A DNA stretch of 64,000 nucleotides from Algoriphagus resistens (GCF_001442615.1 NZ_LMXN01000005.1:248001-312000), one strand, 5' to 3'. Positions 52,423-61,532 are shown, numbered from the stretch's first letter. Notes: generated by a model from the letters alone, not told the origin. Program-made: numbers and translations.

Positions 52423-53595
52423 TTATTCGTAGCCGAAGGTATAAACCTTGTCATCAAAACCACAGATATATAATTCTTGGTTTTGGTCAATTCCAAATGA
52501 GGAAATAGGGAAATCAGCATTAAGCAACTCCTTATTTACGGGGGTTTTGGGATCACTGAAATCCAAACTCCAAATTCGTCCCGAGACGTAATCTGCATAA
52601 ATGTACAACCCCTGCAAATTTTTTATGGCAGTACCATGATAAACAAAACCGCCTGTAATGGATATATCGCCTTGTGATCGCCCATATTCCCAAATTGGCA
52701 ATTCCAAATTTTCCATATTGCAATCATCGGCATTGAAGCAATGAAAACCTTCCATTGTATTCCACCCGTAATTCCCACCTTTTTTAACAATGTCAATCTC
52801 TTCATAACTATTTTGCCCCACATCACCTACCCACAATTGTCCATTTTCTGAATTAAAGCTAAATCTCCAAGGGTTCCGTAAGCCATAAGCATAAATCTCC
52901 TCCCTGAATCCCTCAGTGTTATTGACGAATGGATTGTCTTCAGGGATCGAATAATTTGTTGACCCATTTTGATGATTAACATCTATTCTCAGAATACTCC
53001 CTAATAAAGTCTTTCTGTTTTGACCATTTCCCTGGGGATCACCACCGTTCCCACCGTCACCAACTGCGATATAGAGGAAGCCGTCCGGGCCAAATGAGAT
53101 TTGGCCTCCATTGTGGTTGCCGTAAGGTTGGTCATATTCTAACAATACCAGTTCACTAGCAGGATCTGCCTTATTTGGGTTGGTTGAGGAAACGCTAAAG
53201 CGGGAAATTATAGTCCGATTGGGATTAGAAGCGGTGTAGTTTACATAAAAATAGCCGTTACTTTTATAGTTAGGGTGAAAAGCTAGCCCTAATAAACCTT
53301 GCTCTCCACCAGAATCTTCCACTTGGTTCTCAATAGTTAGAAAATCGACTTTCTCTGTTGTTTTTTCATCATTATGAAAAACTGAGATAACTCCCCGTTG
53401 CTCTACAACAAATATTCTATTAGACTTATCCCCCGCATGTTGAAAATCTACTGGTCTGGTAAATGACAGCCCAGGAAAGGCTTCCTTAACTGTTATATTT
53501 CCATTTTGAATTAATGAGTCTGTTTTAGCGTCTTTAGAACAGGCAATGTTAGAGAATAAGGATATAAATAAAAGGATACTGAGTTTGTTCTTCAT
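52423..53595 (-). CDS. PQQ-dependent sugar dehydrogenase-like lipoprotein
   Basis: A 390-residue lipoprotein (lipobox FSNIAC, Cys near 19) of the soluble glucose/sorbosone dehydrogenase beta-propeller family. Landmarks are FVVEQRGVISVFHN, GEQGLLGLAFHPNYKSNGYF, GNHNGGQISFGPDGFLYIAV with GDGGNGGDPQGNGQNRKTLL, and YGLRNPWRFSF. The catalytic-type His of the family is likely the one in GNHNGG. It should oxidise sugars or related alcohols in the periplasm using PQQ. No PQQ synthesis genes are in the window. It precedes no obvious partner; an aldo/keto reductase gene lies upstream on the same strand, 74 bases away. Confidence 0.88.
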   Translation of the reverse strand: MKNKLSILLFISLFSNIACSKDAKTDSLIQNGNITVKEAFPGLSFTRPVDFQHAGDKSNRIFVVEQRGVISVFHNDEKTTEKVDFLTIENQVEDSGGEQGLLGLAFHPNYKSNGYFYVNYTASNPNRTIISRFSVSSTNPNKADPASELVLLEYDQPYGNHNGGQISFGPDGFLYIAVGDGGNGGDPQGNGQNRKTLLGSILRIDVNHQNGSTNYSIPEDNPFVNNTEGFREEIYAYGLRNPWRFSFNSENGQLWVGDVGQNSYEEIDIVKKGGNYGWNTMEGFHCFNADDCNMENLELPIWEYGRSQGDISITGGFVYHGTAIKNLQGLYIYADYVSGRIWSLDFSDPKTPVNKELLNADFPISSFGIDQNQELYICGFDDKVYTFGYE

Positions 53596-53669
53596 ATTTA
53601 ATTTGTTAAACGAAAGCTTAAAATACTTTCAGCATTGATATAAGGAATAAATTAGCGAACTGGATTATA

Positions 53670-54659
53670 CTACAGTTCTAGTTCGTTTAATGCTTGATCA
53701 ATAAAAAGAGATTCATTAGAACTTAGTTGAAAATCCATAGAATGTGCATTTTGAATAGCTTGATCCGCATTTCTAGCTCCCGCTAATGCGATGGTAATAC
53801 CCGGGCGATTGTAAGTCCACAGCAATACCAACTGAGCAAGAGTAGCGTTCTTTTCATCGGCAATTGGCTTTATTTTCGCCAGAAATGCATTTGTCTTAAG
53901 AATACTGTCATCTGTGAAATATTTTAAAACCGCCCTGTGATCACCTTCAGCGAATTTTTGTCCAGCAGTCATTTTCCCACTTAATAGGCCTCTTTCCAAA
54001 GGGCTATATGCCAAAATAGCTTTTTCATTTGCGATGCAATAAGGAATTGTCTCTTCTTCTATACCTCTGTTTACCATGCTATATGGTATTTGGTTTGAGA
54101 TTATTTCCACATATTCTTCTGCTTCTTTCATTTGGGCAGCATTATAATTGCAAACACCAGCATAGCGCACTTTTCCTTGCTGTATCAAGTCGGCTACCGC
54201 TTCAAATGTTTCTTGAATCGGCGTAGTAGGATCAGGCCAGTGAATCTGATACAGGTCAATGTAATCTGTCTTCAGTCTTTTCAATGAATCTTCTACTTCC
54301 TTGATAATACTTTCTTTTCCGGCATATTTATAGATGTCGATTGGGTTACCTTTGTTGTCTTTGCTTGAGAATGCAAAATCTCCTTTTGCCAAGTTCCAGC
54401 GCATACCAAATTTTGTAAGAATCTGTATTTTTTCCCTTGGAAGTTCTTTTATGGCTTCTCCTACAATTTCTTCACTGGTTCCTTGCCCATAAATAGGAGC
54501 AGTGTCAATTGATGTGACTCCTAGGTCATAAGCAGCTCGTATAGCTTTGATCGAACTGCTTCGTTCCGTGGATCCCCACATCCAGCCACCTGCAGCCCAG
54601 GCTCCAAAAGTAATTACAGATACTTCTAAATCTGATGTTCCTAACTTTCTAAATTGCAT
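53670..54659 (-). CDS. Aldo/keto reductase
   Basis: A 329-residue NADPH-dependent oxidoreductase with the full AKR catalytic tetrad: Asp52 and Tyr57 in SIDTAPIYGQGTSEEIVGEA, Lys83 in ILTKFGMRW and His140 in DLYQIHWPDP. C-terminal cofactor-binding motifs are AYSPLERGLLSGKMT and IAGARNADQAIQNA-like IALAGARNADQAIQNA. It reduces aldehydes or ketones; the substrate is unknown. No signal peptide, so cytosolic. It is on the same strand as the sugar dehydrogenase and may form a small sugar-metabolism unit with it. Confidence 0.93.
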   Translation of the reverse strand: MQFRKLGTSDLEVSVITFGAWAAGGWMWGSTERSSSIKAIRAAYDLGVTSIDTAPIYGQGTSEEIVGEAIKELPREKIQILTKFGMRWNLAKGDFAFSSKDNKGNPIDIYKYAGKESIIKEVEDSLKRLKTDYIDLYQIHWPDPTTPIQETFEAVADLIQQGKVRYAGVCNYNAAQMKEAEEYVEIISNQIPYSMVNRGIEEETIPYCIANEKAILAYSPLERGLLSGKMTAGQKFAEGDHRAVLKYFTDDSILKTNAFLAKIKPIADEKNATLAQLVLLWTYNRPGITIALAGARNADQAIQNAHSMDFQLSSNESLFIDQALNELEL

Positions 54660-54829
54660 GTTTGGTAATAGTTTTTAATTTGATTTTTTATTTGTGCACA
54701 GGAAACAGCATGTCTGAAACGTAGGGTTCATTTCAAGTAACTTAGAAAAAAGTGAGTGGTTGATTTTCGGGCTAATCCAGTAATTCCTTTTAATTTTAGA
54801 CAGTTAACAACAAATCACAAAGTAGTAGT

Positions 54830-55618
54830 ATGAAAAAGAAAATTATGTTATTTTCAGTGGTGTTTGTCCTTTTGCTAAGGACGGGACTAGCCTTTGCTGG
54901 AAAAGAGGATTTCTATCAGTTAAAAGTTTACCATTTATCATCAAGTAATCAGCAAGAAGTTGTAGAGGAATACCTGGAGCAGGCATTTCTTCCAGCCATG
55001 CATAGAGCCGGGGTTAAACATGTCGGAGTATTTAAACCAGTTAATCCTTCAGAAGGAAGTAGTTCCTCTGAAAAGTTGATTTATGTACTGATCCCCTTTA
55101 GTTCACAAAAGGATTATTTCAAAATAGAATCAGTACTCTCTAAAGATCAGCAATATCAAACTGCTGGAGCTAAATACCTGAATGCACCTTATACCAATCC
55201 TCCTTTTGATAGGATTGAGACTATCCTGCTCAATGCCTTTGAGAAAAATCCTAAATATGGTGTTCCCGATTTAAAAGGCCCAAAGAAAGATAGGATCTAT
55301 GAATTACGCAGCTATGAGGGCCATAGTGAAAAAATATCTGCCAATAAGATCAAAATGTTTAATGCAGGTGATGAAGTAGGATTATTTAAAAGACTGGGAT
55401 TCAATGCTGTCTTTTATGGCGAAGTTGTTGCGGGTAGTACCATGCCAAATTTGATGTACATGACTACATTTGAAAATAAAGCTGACCGAGATGCGCACTG
55501 GGATTCTTTTGGTAGCGATGCTTATTGGAAAGAGCTATCCTCTCTTCCTGAATATCAACACAATGTATCCAAAAACGTAACTATTTTCTTACATCCTACG
55601 GAGTACTCTGATCTGTAA
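54830..55618 (+). CDS. NIPSNAP-family protein with signal peptide
   Basis: A 262-residue exported protein (signal peptide MLFSVVFVLLLRTGLAFAG). It has two NIPSNAP-like ferredoxin-fold halves: FYQLKVYHLSSSNQQEVVEE with FLPAMHRAGVKHVGVFKPVN, and RIYELRSYEGHSEKISANKI with GLFKRLGFNAVFYGEVVAGS, NLMYMTTFENKADRDAHWDS. The family is widespread with no firm function; in Bacteroidota it usually appears with sugar oxidoreductases, which fits the neighbours. It is divergent from the aldo/keto reductase gene. Confidence 0.88.
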   Translation: MKKKIMLFSVVFVLLLRTGLAFAGKEDFYQLKVYHLSSSNQQEVVEEYLEQAFLPAMHRAGVKHVGVFKPVNPSEGSSSSEKLIYVLIPFSSQKDYFKIESVLSKDQQYQTAGAKYLNAPYTNPPFDRIETILLNAFEKNPKYGVPDLKGPKKDRIYELRSYEGHSEKISANKIKMFNAGDEVGLFKRLGFNAVFYGEVVAGSTMPNLMYMTTFENKADRDAHWDSFGSDAYWKELSSLPEYQHNVSKNVTIFLHPTEYSDL

Positions 55619-55631
55619 AAGAAAGATTTAT

Positions 55632-55673
55632 ATATGAATAGCATACTTTTTTAGGTAAAGTTGCTATTCATAT
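55632..55673. terminator. Hairpin between convergent NIPSNAP and HxlR genes
   Basis: ATATGAATAGCA at 55632-55643 pairs with TGCTATTCATAT at 55662-55673 (12 bp, 18-base loop). It lies 13 bases after the NIPSNAP stop and overlaps the last codons of the HxlR gene, so it probably ends transcription from both sides. Confidence 0.65.
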
Positions 55674-56019
55674 GTGAATCTGAAAATTGGCATAATTGAT
55701 CTAGTAATTCACTGAGTTTATATCCAATAGGAGTAAGAAAATACTGGTATTTTCCAGTGGTTCCTGAATCGTCCTTAGTTTTTTTGATTAGTTTATATTG
55801 CTCCAGTAATTTCAGCCTGTTTGCCAAGACATTATCACTTATTAGGTCTATGGATTTTTTCAAACTTGAAAATCGATCATTCCCTTCTTCAATTTCAAAC
55901 AGCACATCTGTTGTCCAACGCTTACTGAGTATATTTATCAATTCATTTAATGTGCATTTCTCTTCTAAATAAGTCTGATTTAAATAATTGGTGGATGTGA
56001 TTTTTCTTTCCTCTATCAT
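55651..56019 (-). CDS. HxlR-family winged-helix regulator
   Basis: A 122-residue regulator with the HxlR domain at about 22-110: CTLNELINILSKRWTTDVLF, EIEEGNDRFSSLKKSIDLIS, DNVLANRLKLLEQYKLIKK and YFLTPIGYKLSELLDQL. HxlR proteins are dimeric repressors or activators, often sensing redox or aldehydes via a Cys near the N-terminus; Cys22 could serve here. It is convergent with the NIPSNAP gene and may control the neighbouring aldo/keto reductase and NIPSNAP genes. Confidence 0.9.
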   Translation of the reverse strand: MIEERKITSTNYLNQTYLEEKCTLNELINILSKRWTTDVLFEIEEGNDRFSSLKKSIDLISDNVLANRLKLLEQYKLIKKTKDDSGTTGKYQYFLTPIGYKLSELLDQLCQFSDSHMNSNFT

Positions 56020-56692
56020 GAATTATAATTGTTGAATGCTTGTATTCCGGAAGTGATGTTAACTATCTTCGACAGAATATGGGTTAAAACCAGTCAATTT
56101 GTTGCCGTTTTTCCTTTTCCGAAAAGGTGCTGCAATTGAGTTTCAAATGAACTGATTAGTTTATTTTTTCAGGCCACATGTAATTCATAATGCAGAACCC
56201 ATGCTAGAATAAAAGATTAAGCTACTCTAAAAGAGGTGATTACGAAATATAATTTATATAAAGTCACAAAAAGGTACTTTATGAGGGAGATATATTCCAC
56301 CGAGGGGGTGATATGTTCTCAAGGCAGGATCTATCCAGAAGAGTTAGTTCGCTTGGCCGCGCCAACATTGGGCTTTCAGGTCCAGAAATAGATGGATTTT
56401 GTTTTTGAATCTGAATAGTCGATAGAAAGTGTTTTTTTAATTCATCACTACACTCTAGAGAGTGAAAGGAAGATCAGCTTTAGTATCATTAAACTTTTAT
56501 TTTCTCTTTTTCAGGACTTCATAATTGAGGGACTGAAATTGAGGGACTGATGCTATTCATTTTATGGAAAGTCGGAGAACTCTTCTAACTGCTGTTGCAT
56601 ATAACAAAAATCTATCCCCCCTTCTGATTTCAGTGTGACCTTTTCAATCATCCCTGCCACACTTTTGATCTTCATCAAAAACGATTATCGTT
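56020..56692. other. Intergenic region before the mobilisation module
   Basis: 673 bases without a supported gene. It contains the short repeat ATTGAGGGACTGA in direct tandem at about 56524-56550 but no recognisable protein. It separates the metabolic genes from the mobilisation genes. Confidence 0.5.
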
Positions 56693-56908
56693 ATGGATCA
56701 AGCAGCTCAAAATCTCAACTTTTACAGAAATGTTCCGCCTACAATGGAGCAGGTGCAGGCCTACTTTAACTCCCTCCAAGTTCCGGCTGCGGAAGCGGAG
56801 GTTTTCTATTTCTATTACCAGGGAATGGACTGGCGAAATGAAATGGGTACCGCTATACGAGATTGGATTATGGCTGCTGACGACTGGGTCTGGAATCTGG
56901 AGAACTGA
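56693..56908 (+). CDS. Small 71-residue protein with a DnaT/replication-type motif
   Basis: A short protein starting at ATG 56693. The second half reads FYFYYQGMDWRNEMGTAIRD, WIMAADDWVWNLEN. The spacing F-x3-Y-x4-DW-x4-G-x2-I-x-DW-x2-A-x3-W is like the C-terminal segment of DnaT-like and phage or plasmid replication proteins. It lacks any catalytic or DNA-binding domain of its own. It lies just upstream of the likely oriT and the mobilisation genes, where a replication or mobilisation accessory protein would be expected. It may also be the tail of a once longer gene. Confidence 0.5.
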   Translation: MDQAAQNLNFYRNVPPTMEQVQAYFNSLQVPAAEAEVFYFYYQGMDWRNEMGTAIRDWIMAADDWVWNLEN

Positions 56909-56977
56909 TTCCTAAGAATAGTAAATAATCCCCTTATTCAACTACAGAATGCTCTTCTGCCGGTAGTCTCTGGCATT

Positions 56978-57034
56978 GCGGTTTGGCAATGAGCAAGATG
57001 TAGGATTGTGCCACAATCCGCTCTTGCCCACCGC
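56978..57034 (+). other. Candidate oriT with nested inverted repeats
   Basis: Three nested inverted repeats share one centre: GCGGT (56978-56982) with ACCGC (57030-57034), GCAAGA (56993-56998) with TCTTGC (57022-57027), and GGATTGTG (57003-57010) with CACAATCC (57012-57019) around a single C. The site lies 64 bases before the MobC-like gene and its relaxase, the usual place of an origin of transfer. The nick position cannot be read from sequence alone. Confidence 0.55.
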
Positions 57035-57097
57035 TGCCGGAGTTGCGGGTGGGGGTAAAATTTCTCCGAAGTCGAATTTTATAGTCCTGTTACCTTT

Positions 57098-57484
57098 ATG
57101 AAAAAATCAGCTAATGAAAAATCCATATGGCTCACGGTAAGACTGACTTCCCTTGAAAAGCAAAAGCTCAATTCCTTACTCCAAAAAGCCGCCTATTGTC
57201 AGACGATAAGTGAGCTCGTTAGAGACGTGCTTTTCAAAAGAAAGCTAACCCTTAACATGAGAAACGAATCCTTGGAGAACACTCTGGTAGAATTAGGACT
57301 GCTCAGAAATGAGCTCAACAAAATCGGGGTGAATCTCAACCAGATTACGCACTATTTTCATATGCAGGCTGATCCAAAAGAGCGTCAGTTTTTTGTGAAG
57401 GAAATGCTCCCCCACTTTGAGCGGACTAAAGCAAAAATTGAGGCGCTCCATAGCTTGATTGAAGGATTGAAAAACCTAACCTAG
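57098..57484 (+). CDS. MobC-like relaxosome protein
   Basis: A 128-residue protein of the plasmid mobilisation relaxosome family. The N-terminal ribbon-helix-helix part reads SIWLTVRLTSLEKQKLNSLL, with YCQTISELVRDVLF; the second part has ELGLLRNELNKIGVNLNQIT, the family hallmark N-K-I-G-V-N-L-N-Q-I. It should bind the adjacent oriT and help the relaxase open the DNA. Its stop codon is directly followed by the TTG start of the relaxase gene, so the two are translated together. Confidence 0.9.
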   Translation: MKKSANEKSIWLTVRLTSLEKQKLNSLLQKAAYCQTISELVRDVLFKRKLTLNMRNESLENTLVELGLLRNELNKIGVNLNQITHYFHMQADPKERQFFVKEMLPHFERTKAKIEALHSLIEGLKNLT

Positions 57485-58714
57485 TTGGTTGCCAAAATCA
57501 TTACCGGAAAGACTATTGGAGGAGTGATTCGATACAATGAACAGAAGGTGAAAAATGGACAGGCAAAACTGGTACAGATGGGAGGGTTTGTGGGTGAAAA
57601 TCTTACTGTGAGGGATAAGATCCAATCATTTGAAAAGGTGCAGAAGTTGAATACAAGGACGAAAACAAACACCGTCCATATTTCGCTCAATTTCTCTCCA
57701 AAGGATAAAGTTGATGAGTTTATGCTTCAAAAGATTGCAGCTGATTATTTGAAAGGGATTGGATTTGAAAACCAACCTTACCTGCTCTATCAGCACTTTG
57801 ATGCTGCCCATCCGCACATTCACATGGTTACGACCAATATTTCAAGTTCAGGAAAACGGATTGAAACGCATAACCTGGGCAAGGGGCTGTCAGAACAGAC
57901 CCGAAAGGAAATTGAGGGGCGATACCATCTTGTAAAAGCGGAAGAGCAGCGGAAGCAAAAAGTTAATTTGCTCCAGCCGTTGGAGAAAGCTACGTATGGC
58001 AAACGGGAAACGAAGTCTTCCATATCCAATATTGTTCAGGAGGTAATACGTTCGTATCAATTTGCTTCGCTGCCTGAGCTGAATGTAGTGTTGGGGCAGT
58101 TTAATGTATGTGCATACCGGGGTGAAAAGGAAAGTGAAATGTTTAAAAATAAAGGACTGGTGTACTCGGTTTTGGATGCGGCAGGGAACCGGGTAGGGGT
58201 TCCTGTGAAGGCCAGTTCAATTTATTGCAGGCCTACCTTGGCCAGACTGGAAAAGCTGTTCTTACGGAACAAAGAAGCAAGAAAGCAGCACCGGGAAACT
58301 CTTCGGGGTGTAATTCACGGTACGTTGCAAAAATGCAGTTCCCTGGAAGAATTTACTTTCCTACTCAGAACAAAAGGAATCAAGCCGCTACTTAGGATCA
58401 ATGAAGAAGGGAGGTTATACGGGGTGACCTATATAGATAACGTAAACCGATGCGTATTTAACGGTTCGGACTTGTGCAGGGAATTATCCGCCAATGCGCT
58501 TTCTGTTAGATTTTCGAAGGACCATGTGCTTCCCAATTCATTGGAAAAAGAGCAGGAGGTAAAGCAGGAGGTAAAAATAAATGGCCAGGAAACTAACCCG
58601 GATACAAGAATTCCCGGCCTGGAGATTTCCTTAAATTCTTATCAACCGGAAGATCCAACCCCATTTGAGCTAAGGCAAAAGAAAAGGAAAAGGCGCAAGA
58701 AGCGAATCCAATAA
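57485..58714 (+). CDS. MobP-type relaxase
   Basis: A 409-residue relaxase (relaxase/mobilisation nuclease family). The start is a TTG at 57485, directly after the MobC stop. Tyr17 in IGGVIRYNEQKV is the likely nucleophile that becomes joined to the nicked DNA. The three-His metal site is HFDAAHPHIHMVTTN with His104, Asp106, His109, His111 and His113. The family motif NTVHISLNFSP is also present. The C-terminus is Lys/Arg-rich (RQKKRKRRKKRIQ). It nicks one strand at oriT and pilots it to the recipient. The complete set of residues suggests it is active. Confidence 0.93.
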   Translation: MVAKIITGKTIGGVIRYNEQKVKNGQAKLVQMGGFVGENLTVRDKIQSFEKVQKLNTRTKTNTVHISLNFSPKDKVDEFMLQKIAADYLKGIGFENQPYLLYQHFDAAHPHIHMVTTNISSSGKRIETHNLGKGLSEQTRKEIEGRYHLVKAEEQRKQKVNLLQPLEKATYGKRETKSSISNIVQEVIRSYQFASLPELNVVLGQFNVCAYRGEKESEMFKNKGLVYSVLDAAGNRVGVPVKASSIYCRPTLARLEKLFLRNKEARKQHRETLRGVIHGTLQKCSSLEEFTFLLRTKGIKPLLRINEEGRLYGVTYIDNVNRCVFNGSDLCRELSANALSVRFSKDHVLPNSLEKEQEVKQEVKINGQETNPDTRIPGLEISLNSYQPEDPTPFELRQKKRKRRKKRIQ

Positions 58715-58723
58715 ACTGAGTCT

Positions 58724-60703
58724 ATGCAAACTGGTGAAAATTCAGAGGGGTTAAGAAAGATCATCGATCTGACCAGAAAGGCAAGTATTGGAATGCTGTG
58801 TCTGCATTGCTATTACTACTGTTATCATTCATTCAATCAATGGGGGTTTACGCATCCTATTTCAGAAAGGCTTCTGGTCAATATTCAGCATACGGGCCTG
58901 TTTAATGAATTCTATGTTTCCAAAGTATTTGCGTTGGGCCTTTTGCTGATTTCGTTGATCGGAGCGAAAGGCAAGAAGGATGATAAACTCAGAATGGCCC
59001 AGATACTCTGGCCGCTGATCAGTGGATTCTTAATTTATTCGGGCAGCTTTTTTGTTTTTCACCTTCCATTTAATGAGGATAGGGTAAGTATTATATACAT
59101 AACAGTCACCAGTCTTGGATTCATTCTTATTCTGAGGGGAGGAGCCCTTCTGAGCCGGTTGCTGAAGAACCGATTTGATCAGGGGGTGTTTAATCATTTG
59201 AACGAGACATTTCCCCAGGAAGAGCGCTACCTGGAAAATGAATACTCGGTTAATCTTCCTGCACAATACCGGCTTAAGGATAAGGTCAGAAAATCATGGA
59301 TCAACATCATCAATCCCTTCCGTGCACTATTGGTGGCTGGTACTCCAGGCTCTGGAAAAAGTTACTTTGTGATCCGGCATGTGATTACCCAACACATCAG
59401 TAAAGGCTTTTCCATGTTTGTCTATGACTTCAAGTACGATGACCTCTCCCGCATCGCTTACAATACGCTGCAAAACAACCTGTCTGGTTATAAGGTGAAA
59501 CCGAAATTCTATGCAATCAATTTTGACAGACTTTCCCATACCCATCGATGTAATCCCTTAGAGCCGGATACCATGTTGGACATTACCGATGCCTCAGAAG
59601 CTGCCCGTACTATTATGCTTGGACTGAATAGGGAGTGGATCAAAAAGCAGGGAGACTTCTTTGTGGAAAGCCCGATTAATTTCCTCACGGCTATTGTCTG
59701 GTTTCTCAAAAAACACAGGCATGGCAAATACTGTACGCTGCCCCATGTCATTGAACTGATGCAGACCGATTATGAGAAGCTATTTACTGTGCTCCGAACA
59801 GAGCCGGAAATTGAAGTGTTGGTGAATCCCTTTGTTTCTGCTTTGGTCAAAAAGGCATTTGATCAACTGGAAGGCCAGGTGGCAAGTGCAAAGATTACCA
59901 TGGCACGGCTTTCTTCCCCCCAACTGTATTATGTGCTTTCCCAGAGTGAATTCACGCTCGATCTGAACAATCCTGAAGCACCTAAAATCATCTGCATGGG
60001 AAACAATCCCCAGAAGCAGCAGGTCTATGGAGCCGTGCTTTCCCTATATATTTCAAGGATTGTCAAGCAGGTAAACAAAAAGGGCAAACTGAAATCCAGT
60101 CTGGTGTTTGATGAATTTCCTACTATCTATTTCAATGGAATTGATAACCTGATCGCCACTGCACGATCCAACAAGGTGGCCACCTGCTTAGGTGTACAGG
60201 ATTACAGTCAGCTTAGAAAGGATTATGGGAGGGAGCAGGCCGATGTGATTATGAATACGGTAGGCAACTTCATCAGTGGGCAGGTTTTAGGGGATACAGC
60301 CAAGCAACTTTCAGAACGTTTTGGCAAAATCATCCAGAACCGGGAGAGTATTTCAATCAACAGTTCAGAAACCTCCCTGAGCAAATCCACCCAGCTGGAC
60401 CAGGCTGTTCCTGCTTCTACCATCTCAGCACTTTCCTCTGGTGAATTTGTGGGGATGGTAGCAGACACACCAGACCAGAAGATAGCGTTGAAAGCTTTTC
60501 ATGCAGAGATCATTAATGATCATAAAGCGCTGAAGCGGGAGGAAGAAAGCTATCGGCCAATCCCTAAAGTACGGGAAATCACCCAAGAGGAGGTGGAGGA
60601 GAATTATAGGAGTATCAAGCGCGATGTGGAGGAGATTATCAGAGTAGAGATGGAAAGGGTGTTTGATACACCTGAGTTGGGGCATTTGATAATCAGGGGG
60701 TAA
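58724..60703 (+). CDS. VirD4/TraG-type coupling protein
   Basis: A 659-residue T4SS coupling ATPase. Several N-terminal membrane helices lie at about 22-38, 65-80, 93-113 and 121-140. Walker A is GTPGSGKS at 206-213; Walker B is SSLVFDEFPTIYF. Other motifs typical of Bacteroidota coupling proteins are DITDASEAARTIMLGLNREW and ATCLGVQDYSQLRKDYGREQ. It links the relaxosome to a secretion pore. The gene follows the relaxase by 9 bases. No pore genes are in the window, so transfer would need them from elsewhere on the element or from a helper. Confidence 0.93.
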   Translation: MQTGENSEGLRKIIDLTRKASIGMLCLHCYYYCYHSFNQWGFTHPISERLLVNIQHTGLFNEFYVSKVFALGLLLISLIGAKGKKDDKLRMAQILWPLISGFLIYSGSFFVFHLPFNEDRVSIIYITVTSLGFILILRGGALLSRLLKNRFDQGVFNHLNETFPQEERYLENEYSVNLPAQYRLKDKVRKSWINIINPFRALLVAGTPGSGKSYFVIRHVITQHISKGFSMFVYDFKYDDLSRIAYNTLQNNLSGYKVKPKFYAINFDRLSHTHRCNPLEPDTMLDITDASEAARTIMLGLNREWIKKQGDFFVESPINFLTAIVWFLKKHRHGKYCTLPHVIELMQTDYEKLFTVLRTEPEIEVLVNPFVSALVKKAFDQLEGQVASAKITMARLSSPQLYYVLSQSEFTLDLNNPEAPKIICMGNNPQKQQVYGAVLSLYISRIVKQVNKKGKLKSSLVFDEFPTIYFNGIDNLIATARSNKVATCLGVQDYSQLRKDYGREQADVIMNTVGNFISGQVLGDTAKQLSERFGKIIQNRESISINSSETSLSKSTQLDQAVPASTISALSSGEFVGMVADTPDQKIALKAFHAEIINDHKALKREEESYRPIPKVREITQEEVEENYRSIKRDVEEIIRVEMERVFDTPELGHLIIRG

Positions 60704-61117
60704 TTGATTTGACTAAAACATATTTTTTCCGATATTAATAAGATATTATAACTTCTTTACCACTTATAGATATAGCCATACTGACTTTCCAGGATATTAT
60801 TAAACTCAATGATTTTGACTGGGATCGGGCTTATGCAGTGCTGAATTACCATCTCGAAAAAGGAAGTATACTGAAGGGGATCTTGCCCGGCGATCAGGTG
60901 ATCTATCATAATTTAGCAGGGATGGAAGGACATCAATGGATGCATGTACGCTATTTGCGAAGCAGCCTGAAAACAATGTAATCATGCGTCTTTGACGCAA
61001 TCGAATAAGTCGGACTGTAACTTGGAGGGAAACAAGTAAGTATATGCTTGATGGAATATTATAATTAAAATTTATGCAATAGATAAAATAAGAGTTGAAT
61101 CGATAACCAATCCTGCC
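60704..61117. other. Region after the coupling-protein gene with a protein-like fragment
   Basis: The 414-base stretch contains a plus-strand frame ending at 60981 (next entry) but no intact gene. The rest is AT-rich with nothing recognisable. Confidence 0.5.
60781..60981 (+). pseudogene. Protein-like fragment without clear start
   Basis: The frame reads LTFQDIIKLNDFDWDRAYAV, LNYHLEKGSILKGILPGDQV and IYHNLAGMEGHQWMHVRYLR before a stop at 60979. Codon use and composition look like real protein. There is no ATG; a CTG at 60781 is the only plausible start, so it is either a short gene with a rare start or the 3' end of a truncated gene. No family recognised. Confidence 0.4.
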
Positions 61118-61456
61118 ATGAAAAAGACATTCTCAATTTTATGCCTAGCTACCTTGTTCTTTTCCTGTTCATCGGGTCCTGAAGATGCAGTTAAAAATTT
61201 TACTGAAAACTTAACGAAAGGGAAGGTGGAGGAGGCGAAAAAGTATGCAACAGAGTCCACTGGTGCAATGCTTGATATGGCAAGTGGAGTGGGGATTGTT
61301 CCGGTAGACCCTGATTTTAAGTTTGAGATGCTAAATGATTCTATAGTAGGGGATCGAGCTTGGATTACCATTGCCAACCCCAATGGAAGATCGGAAGTGA
61401 TGGAGGTTGTTAAAATAGACGGGGACTGGCTAGTGAATATGAAAGCTAAATTCTAA
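61118..61456 (+). CDS. DUF4878-like lipoprotein
   Basis: A 112-residue lipoprotein: lipobox LFFSC (Cys17), followed by SSGPEDAVKNFTENLTKGKV with EEAKKYAT, the helical start of DUF4878/NTF2-like proteins, and a beta-rich end (RAWITIANPNGRSEVMEVVK, DGDWLVNMKAKF). The family has no known function. It lies on the envelope side by its signal. Confidence 0.82.
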   Translation: MKKTFSILCLATLFFSCSSGPEDAVKNFTENLTKGKVEEAKKYATESTGAMLDMASGVGIVPVDPDFKFEMLNDSIVGDRAWITIANPNGRSEVMEVVKIDGDWLVNMKAKF

Positions 61457-61532
61457 TTTATTTTACGTAATGATATTGCTGCTTCTGGCGTAGGTATCTT
61501 ATTTTAATTATTCATAACTAAACGGTTTCGAT

